Shown here in pieces: positions 12,452 to 17,314 of a stretch of DNA of 17,314 nucleotides. Every line of letters begins with the position of its first letter. Positions within the stretch are counted from its first letter, which is position 1. Where the stretch lies: positions 1 through 17,314 of the forward strand of contig JAYRSE010000024.1 of the NCBI GenBank assembly GCA_041920275.1. The letters run 5' to 3'. The notes beneath the pieces were generated by a model that worked only from the letters and a program-made list of their open reading frames with translations, was not told the origin of the DNA and did not search any database. The stretch comes from UBA12088 sp041920275 (lineage in GTDB: Bacteria > Patescibacteriota > Minisyncoccia > Phycocordibacterales > UBA12088). A program made the position numbers and the translations under genes.

Positions 12452-14926
12452 ATGACAAAAAAGACCGAACTTCAAACAAAAAGCGATGGTGTCGATCGGC
12501 CGACCTCCGTTGTCGCGCGATCCATCAGTGACGAGATGCGCGAGTCGTACCTTGCGTACGCGATGACCGTGATCGTTTCGCGCGCACTGCCGGACGTCCG
12601 CGACGGTCTGAAGCCGGTACATCGGAGGATCCTTTACACCATGCACAAGATGGGGCTCGCGTCCAATGCGAAGTTCCGCAAGTCGGCGGCGGTGGTCGGC
12701 GATGTGCTTGGTAAGTACCACCCGCACGGTGACATCGCGGTGTACGATGCGATGGTGAAGATGGCGCAGGAGTTCTCCATGCGCTATCCGCTTGTCTGGG
12801 GGCAGGGCAACTTCGGTTCGATCGACGGTGACTCGCCCGCGGCCATGCGCTACACCGAGGCGAAAATGCAACGTCTTGCAAGTGAGATGTTGCGTGATAT
12901 CGAAAAAGAAACGGTCGGATGGCGGCCGAACTATGATGGGACGCGGAACGAGCCGGAAGTGTTGCCCGCTGCGATACCCAACCTCCTTCTGAACGGAACA
13001 CTCGGTATCGCGGTCGGTATGGCGACCAGCATCCCGCCTCACAATTTGGGGGAGGTGGTCGATGCGATCGTGCATCTCATCGATGAGCCGAATGCGACGC
13101 AGGAAGATATGTTCAAGTACATCAAAGCACCGGATTTCCCAACCGGAGCGGTCATTTATGACCAGAAGGCGATACGTCACGCGTATGCGACCGGTAAGGG
13201 GCCGATGGTCGTGCGCGGAGAAGCGGAGATCGTCGAGGACAAAAAAGGTCATTTCGCGATCGTGATCACCTCGATACCATACCGCGTGAACAAGGCAGAT
13301 CTCATTACGAGGATCGCCGACCTGGTGCAACAAAAGAAGCTCGAGGGCATCCGCGACCTGCGGGACGAGTCGACTCGCGATATTCGTATCGTGGTCGAGC
13401 TCAAGAGTGGTGCACAACCTCAAAAAGTGCTCAACTACCTCTATAAGCACACCTCTCTCGAGGAGACATTCCATCTCAATATGGTCGCCCTCGTCGACGG
13501 GGTTCCCCAGACGCTTTCGCTCAAGTCCATTTTGGAAGAGTTCATCACGTACCGAAAATTGGTGGTTCGAAAGCGTTGCGAGTTCGACCTGCGGAAGGCG
13601 GAGGATCGGGAGCACATCTTGCTCGGCCTCAAAAAGGCGCTCGATCATATCGACGAGATCATTCGTACCATCAAGAAAAGCAAGGATGTGCCCACCGCTC
13701 ACGCCGCTCTCATGAAGACGTTCGGATTTTCCGACCGACAGGCGACCGCGATCCTCGAAATGCGTCTGCAGAAGCTCGCGGGACTCGAGCGTAAAAAGAT
13801 CGAGGATGAGCTGCGGGAAGTACAAGCGCTCATCAAATGGCTCAAGTCAATTCTCAAGGACCCGAAAAAGATGGCGGAGCTCATCAAAGGCGAGCTTGCG
13901 GAAGTGAAGGCGAAATATGGCGATGTGCGTAAGACCAAGGTCGTTCGTGGCGGGGTCGCATCCATCTCCGAGGAGGATCTCATACCTGAAGAGGACAGTG
14001 TGCTCGTGCTCACCAAGGGCGGGTACATCAAGCGGACCAACCCCAACGAGTATAAGCAGCAGAAACGCGGCGGGGTTGGTGTGGTCGACCTCGACACGAA
14101 AGATGAAGACTTCGTCACATTGTTCTTGACCGCGAGTACGCATGATGATCTCCTTTTCTTCACGAACCGCGGAAAAGCGTACCAGATCAGAATGCACGAG
14201 GTACCGGAGGGTAAACGCGCCACCAAGGGTAAGAGCGTGGTGAACTTTCTCCCGCTTGGGGATGGTGAGAGCGTCACTTCGGTCGTGGCGATGACAAAGG
14301 CGGTCAAAGAGAGTGGAGGTTCGCTCATGATGATCACCTCGGACGGTGTCGCGAAAAAGACCAAGGCGGCGGACTTCAACGATGTACGGCGATCGGGCAT
14401 CATTGCGCTCAAACTGGCGCCCGGCGATGAGCTCATGCGCGCCGCGTTCGTCGACAAAGGCGACACGGTGATCGTTGCGACCAAGAAAGGGCAATCGATC
14501 CGTTTCAAGGAGGCCGATATTCGCGTTATGGGACGTACGGCGCTCGGGGTGCATGCCATGAAGCTCGGGTCCGGTGACCGCATCATTGGTGCGGATGTGG
14601 CGCGTGCAGGTGAAAAGGAGGGAGACCTTTCGCTCTTGGTGCTCTCCGAGCACGGCTTCGGCAAGCAAACGAAGTTGAAAGAATACAAGGTGCAGAAGCG
14701 TGGTGGCTCCGGCATCAGGTGCACGGCGGTCACGGAAAAGACAGGTGAGCTCATGGCAAGCCGGATATTGACACCCGACATGACCGAGATCATCGTGGTG
14801 TCGCGCAAGGGTCAGGTGATACGCACCGAACTCACCGGTGTGCCCATTTCCGGTCGTTCGACACAAGGAGTGCGCATTATGAAGCTCCGTGCAGGGGATT
14901 CCATTGCGGCTATGATCTGTCTCTGA
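12452..14926 (+). CDS. gyrA: DNA gyrase subunit A
   Basis: An 824-residue subunit that cleaves and rejoins DNA in the GyrA2GyrB2 supercoiling enzyme. The winged-helix/tower part has ARSISDEMRESYLAYAMTVI, LPDVRDGLKPVHRRILY and AAMRYTEAKM, with catalytic Tyr134 preceded by Arg133. The coiled-coil and GHKL-contact region follows to about residue 510, then the C-terminal six-bladed beta-pinwheel. The quinolone-determining region is HPHGDIAVYD: the position of E. coli S83 is Ile95, while the D87 equivalent is kept. The GyrA box reads QKRGGVG (537-543) instead of Q(R/K)RGG(R/K)G, and a related QKRGGSG lies at 748-754. No parC-like paralogue is nearby. I call it GyrA rather than ParC from the overall pattern, with some uncertainty because of the box. 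Confidence 0.92.
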   Translation: MTKKTELQTKSDGVDRPTSVVARSISDEMRESYLAYAMTVIVSRALPDVRDGLKPVHRRILYTMHKMGLASNAKFRKSAAVVGDVLGKYHPHGDIAVYDAMVKMAQEFSMRYPLVWGQGNFGSIDGDSPAAMRYTEAKMQRLASEMLRDIEKETVGWRPNYDGTRNEPEVLPAAIPNLLLNGTLGIAVGMATSIPPHNLGEVVDAIVHLIDEPNATQEDMFKYIKAPDFPTGAVIYDQKAIRHAYATGKGPMVVRGEAEIVEDKKGHFAIVITSIPYRVNKADLITRIADLVQQKKLEGIRDLRDESTRDIRIVVELKSGAQPQKVLNYLYKHTSLEETFHLNMVALVDGVPQTLSLKSILEEFITYRKLVVRKRCEFDLRKAEDREHILLGLKKALDHIDEIIRTIKKSKDVPTAHAALMKTFGFSDRQATAILEMRLQKLAGLERKKIEDELREVQALIKWLKSILKDPKKMAELIKGELAEVKAKYGDVRKTKVVRGGVASISEEDLIPEEDSVLVLTKGGYIKRTNPNEYKQQKRGGVGVVDLDTKDEDFVTLFLTASTHDDLLFFTNRGKAYQIRMHEVPEGKRATKGKSVVNFLPLGDGESVTSVVAMTKAVKESGGSLMMITSDGVAKKTKAADFNDVRRSGIIALKLAPGDELMRAAFVDKGDTVIVATKKGQSIRFKEADIRVMGRTALGVHAMKLGSGDRIIGADVARAGEKEGDLSLLVLSEHGFGKQTKLKEYKVQKRGGSGIRCTAVTEKTGELMASRILTPDMTEIIVVSRKGQVIRTELTGVPISGRSTQGVRIMKLRAGDSIAAMICL

Positions 14927-15033
14927 GAACACTCACGCGAGGCCCTCTTGTGCCATCCAACGATATGTTTCGGAGATGTGCGTTGTGATGCGTCTGTTAT
15001 GCACAGAGCGGAAGCAGGCGACTGGCCGACATC

Positions 15034-15042
15034 TGCTATACT
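15034..15042 (+). promoter_or_regulatory. Extended -10 element of the methyltransferase gene, leaderless arrangement
   Basis: TGC-TATACT with TATACT at 15037-15042; seven bases further is 15049, exactly the A of the ATG, the same spacing as at 3777-3789. Confidence 0.6.
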
Positions 15043-15048
15043 GTGTGC

Positions 15049-15585
15049 ATGGCATTCTGTGATCCGAAGCAGGTCATCGCACAACTCGGCATCGTGCCGC
15101 GTATGCACGTCGCCGATTTCGGTGCGGGAGCGGGGTACTTTTCGGTACTTGCCGCCGATCGTGTGGGGCCGGAAGGTGTGGTGTATGTGATCGATATCCA
15201 ACAAGAACTCCTCACCAAAGTGACCCATTTCGCACAACGGCGGCACATCGACTCGCTCGTATTCGTTCATGCCGATCTGGAGGGTCCGCAAGGATCGACA
15301 CTCTCTTCGGGAAGTGTCGACCTTGTACTACTTACGAACGTGTTGTTCCAGATGGAGAAAAAGCTCGAGGTCCTTGCGGAAGCGTTTCGGGTGCTGCGTA
15401 CGGGCGGGTATGTACTGGTGATCGACTGGAACGAATCGTACGGAGGTATCGGTCCGCAACCGGAGCACGTTCTATCGGAACGCGAAGCGCGCGCACTTTT
15501 GAAAGAAGCGGGCTTCTCGAACCATTCGCGCATCGATGCCGGGGCGCACCATTACGGGCTTTTGTACCGAAAGAAACATGGGTAA
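15049..15585 (+). CDS. Class I SAM-dependent methyltransferase
   Basis: A 178-residue cytoplasmic enzyme of the UbiE/Methyltransf_11 kind. Motif I is VADFGAGAGYFS (residues 21-32), the acidic end of beta-2 is YVIDI, motif II/III is SVDLVLLTNVLFQM, and the post-motif is FRVLRTGGYVLVIDW. It ends with the usual LLKEAGF strand-helix. The substrate cannot be told from the sequence. The ATG at 15049 is chosen over an in-frame GTG at 15043 because the -10 element predicts transcription starting at the ATG. The last codons overlap the next gene by 8 bases (ATGGGTAA), which suggests translational coupling to the solute-binding protein. Confidence 0.88.
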   Translation: MAFCDPKQVIAQLGIVPRMHVADFGAGAGYFSVLAADRVGPEGVVYVIDIQQELLTKVTHFAQRRHIDSLVFVHADLEGPQGSTLSSGSVDLVLLTNVLFQMEKKLEVLAEAFRVLRTGGYVLVIDWNESYGGIGPQPEHVLSEREARALLKEAGFSNHSRIDAGAHHYGLLYRKKHG

Positions 15586-16909
15586 CAACAAGCAACTGGT
15601 GTTCCAGATCGCTCTCATCGCCGTGTTCTCGATCTTGGCCGCGATCGGGGTGTTCGTTCTCGCTCGAGGAGGAGGTTTTGGAAAGACGGTCGTTCCGACC
15701 ACCCCGGTCGTTATATGGGGACCTCGCTTCACGGGGGCGAACGTGCAGGCGGTACTCTCGAACTTTGGAGAGGTCGATCCTCGACTGGAGAAGGTGACCT
15801 ATGTGGAAAAACACCCGATGACGCTCTACGGTGACACACTTGAAGCGATTGCGACCGGCAAGGCTCCGGACATGGTGATAGTCGATCAATCGTCGTTGCT
15901 TCCGCTCAAAAACAAGCTCGTGCCGATACCGTATGACCTCTACCCCGTCAGTGATTTCAGACGCGACTTTGTCGAGATCACCGAGGTGTTCCTGCAGGAT
16001 GAAGGCGTATACGCGCTGCCGATCGCTGTGGATCCGCTCGTGCTTTTTTGGAATCGCGATCTGTTCACCAACAGCACCATCGCTCAGGTGCCCGAAAATT
16101 GGGACATGTTCGTGCGACTTGCACCGCGCCTCACGGTCATTGCTGACGGGGCGGATCTGCGACAAGGTGCCATCGCGTTCGGGGAGTACGACAATGTGAT
16201 GCATGCGAAAGAGATATTGAGCGCACTTTTGTTCCAGCTCGACAACCCCATCGTGGAACGTGTCAATGGGAAGTACAGAAGCGCATTGGTCTCTCAGGCG
16301 GAGGGTGCGTATAGTCCCGTCAAGGCGCTTACCTTCTATACCGATTTCGCAAATCCGAACAAGCTTGTGTACTCTTGGAACAAAAAATTCGCGCCGTCGC
16401 GAGAGGCGTTCGCTACGAACAAGGTGGCGATGTACGCGGGTTTTGCGAGTGAAGTTCCCACACTTACTCAAACCAATCCGAACCTGAACTTCGGTCTCAC
16501 GTTGTGGCCGCAATCGACCGTGGGAAAGAAACAGGTGACATACGGAAAGGTGTACGGAGTGGCCCTGCTCGCCACATCGCCCAACAAAGATCGCGCGTTC
16601 TCGGTGATGCGCGCCCTTTCCGAACGGACCGGCGTTAATCTGTGGAAAGAAGCGACTCTTTTGCCGAGCGTACGCAGGGACATGCTCACCGAAGCGCCGA
16701 GCGATGACCCGTACGCGAGCACGCTCATCCGTTCGGCGATCATGGCGCGAACATGGCTTGAGCCGGCGGGAGGGGCGGGTAGGGGAGTGAACGATGTGTT
16801 CGCCGCTCTCGTGAATACGGTCGTTGCAAATAAAGAATCAGCAACAACTGCAATGTCCGAAGCGCACCGCGACCTTGAGACCATGTACGAAGAGTATAAC
16901 GAAAGATGA
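15578..16909 (+). CDS. Membrane-anchored extracellular solute-binding protein, family 1-like
   Basis: A 443-residue protein. Residues 8-30 form an uncleaved-looking membrane helix (VFQIALIAVFSILAAIGVFV) with no lipobox Cys, unlike Gram-positive lipoprotein SBPs. The remainder is a two-lobed periplasmic-binding fold: VVIWGPRFTG strand start, TGKAPDMVIVD (the classic A-PD-hhh motif), PIAVDPLVLFWNRDLF, then VPENWDMF, and near the end a KVYGVALLATSPNKDRAF stretch. This matches sugar-type (MalE/UgpB) binding proteins. No ABC permease or ATPase gene is in the window; the next gene is pilin-like. It overlaps the methyltransferase gene by 8 bases, and the ATG within that overlap is the start that places the membrane helix at the N-terminus. 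Ligand unknown. Confidence 0.85.
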   Translation: MGNNKQLVFQIALIAVFSILAAIGVFVLARGGGFGKTVVPTTPVVIWGPRFTGANVQAVLSNFGEVDPRLEKVTYVEKHPMTLYGDTLEAIATGKAPDMVIVDQSSLLPLKNKLVPIPYDLYPVSDFRRDFVEITEVFLQDEGVYALPIAVDPLVLFWNRDLFTNSTIAQVPENWDMFVRLAPRLTVIADGADLRQGAIAFGEYDNVMHAKEILSALLFQLDNPIVERVNGKYRSALVSQAEGAYSPVKALTFYTDFANPNKLVYSWNKKFAPSREAFATNKVAMYAGFASEVPTLTQTNPNLNFGLTLWPQSTVGKKQVTYGKVYGVALLATSPNKDRAFSVMRALSERTGVNLWKEATLLPSVRRDMLTEAPSDDPYASTLIRSAIMARTWLEPAGGAGRGVNDVFAALVNTVVANKESATTAMSEAHRDLETMYEEYNER

Positions 16910-17011
16910 CTCGTTTTTTCCCATACTTATGTGGACGCGTGGCACACGGTTCCGCACCGCTCGGACTTTCAACCACAGGAAAACTGATCGTATTTGGTCG
17001 AAGGAGTTCCG

Positions 17012-17020
17012 TGCTATAAT
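17012..17020 (+). promoter_or_regulatory. Extended -10 element of the pilin-like gene
   Basis: TGC-TATAAT with a consensus TATAAT at 17015-17020. The predicted start near 17027 leaves 6 bases before the ATG at 17033. A TTGGTC lies at 16994-16999 with a short 15-base spacer. The gap 16910-17011 otherwise shows nothing recognisable. Confidence 0.6.
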
Positions 17021-17032
17021 TACACCTGTATT

Positions 17033-17314
17033 ATGAAAAAAAACATTCGATTCGCTCACGTCGTGGCGCGTATGTTGGCCGTCGCGGTGCTGTTTGCACC
17101 CTTTGTTTCGTTTGGGACAACAATGTTCGAATCGCCTGTACAGGGTGATCTCTATGATTTCCTCATCAAGATACTCAATGCCGTCGTGTTCATTCTCTTT
17201 CCGTTCATCGTGCTCATGATCGTCTATACCGGTTTTCTTTTTGTGACGGCGCAGGGAAACACCACCAAGATCACCCAAGCCCGCGAAGCGCTGGTGTGGA
17301 CCGTCGTGGGTGCG
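17033..17314 (+). CDS. VirB2/TrbC-like pilin or small two-helix membrane protein, N-terminal part (cut by window edge)
   Basis: 94 codons are in frame to the window edge. Residues 1-28 form a signal peptide (MKKNIRFAHVVARMLAVAVL and onward to VSFG). A short linker follows, then a long hydrophobic helix ILNAVVFILFPFIVLMIVYT, then GFLFVTAQGN, TTKITQAREALVWTVVGA: the charged turn and beginning of a second helix. This matches the VirB2/TrbC-type pilin-like layout that I recall being common in Parcubacteria. The start is fixed by the signal peptide and the promoter. Whether it forms a pilus or a pore cannot be said. Confidence 0.75.
   Translation, partial: MKKNIRFAHVVARMLAVAVLFAPFVSFGTTMFESPVQGDLYDFLIKILNAVVFILFPFIVLMIVYTGFLFVTAQGNTTKITQAREALVWTVVGA

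Noticed and set aside
12035..13825. Long open frame of 596 codons on the minus strand
   Set aside because: It lies opposite gyrA and the small membrane protein gene, shows no recognisable domain, and is His/Arg-rich as expected from the reverse of a GC-rich gene.
15332..16513. Open frame of 393 codons on the minus strand
   Set aside because: Antisense to the methyltransferase and solute-binding genes, with an Arg/His-rich composition and no motif.

Overview
The window looks like a chromosomal segment of a Candidate Phyla Radiation (Patescibacteria) bacterium, most likely from the Parcubacteria side. This is inferred from several things seen together: reduced house-keeping proteins (AlaRS without its C-terminal domain, a short L13, an L36 with no cysteines), an almost complete lack of Shine-Dalgarno sequences, a VirB2/TrbC-like pilin next to a membrane-anchored solute-binding protein, and a membrane-anchored 'baseplate J-like' protein next to an actin-fold protein. 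UGA is used as a stop codon (for example at 3766-3768), so this is not a code-25 lineage. Base composition is moderate, a little over half G+C by eye.

Layout, left to right on the + strand unless stated. The end of a SNF2-family helicase (1-494). A monocistronic alaS (578-2473). A pair made of a degenerate actin/FtsA/PilM-fold protein and a single-pass J-like membrane protein (2587-5189). The end of the classical S10-spc-alpha ribosomal cluster: infA, rpmJ, rpsM, rpsK, rpsD, rpoA, rplQ, rplM, rpsI (5230-9333), closed by a bidirectional hairpin terminator. Two minus-strand envelope genes follow: a VanY-like D,D-carboxypeptidase (9397-10317) and a secreted coiled-coil protein (10457-11170). Then, again on +, a metallo-beta-lactamase-fold protein, a small membrane protein and gyrA (11315-14926), a SAM-dependent methyltransferase overlapping a membrane-anchored solute-binding protein (15049-16909), and the start of a pilin-like gene cut by the right edge.

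The most distinctive signal is in the starts. Many genes carry an extended -10 element (TGn-TATACT or close) placed so that transcription should begin on or within a few bases of the ATG, and almost no gene has a Shine-Dalgarno sequence. This predicts a translation system built around leaderless or very short-leader mRNAs. The minus-strand secreted coiled-coil gene is the exception: a perfect TTGACA-N17-TATAAT promoter, an intrinsic-terminator hairpin with seven Us starting about 4 nt after the predicted start site, and then a GGGAGG Shine-Dalgarno. It looks like an attenuator-controlled unit.

There is no CRISPR array, insertion sequence, tRNA or rRNA visible. No intergenic gap reaches 300 bases; the largest (11171-11314, 144 bases) holds the divergent promoters described below.
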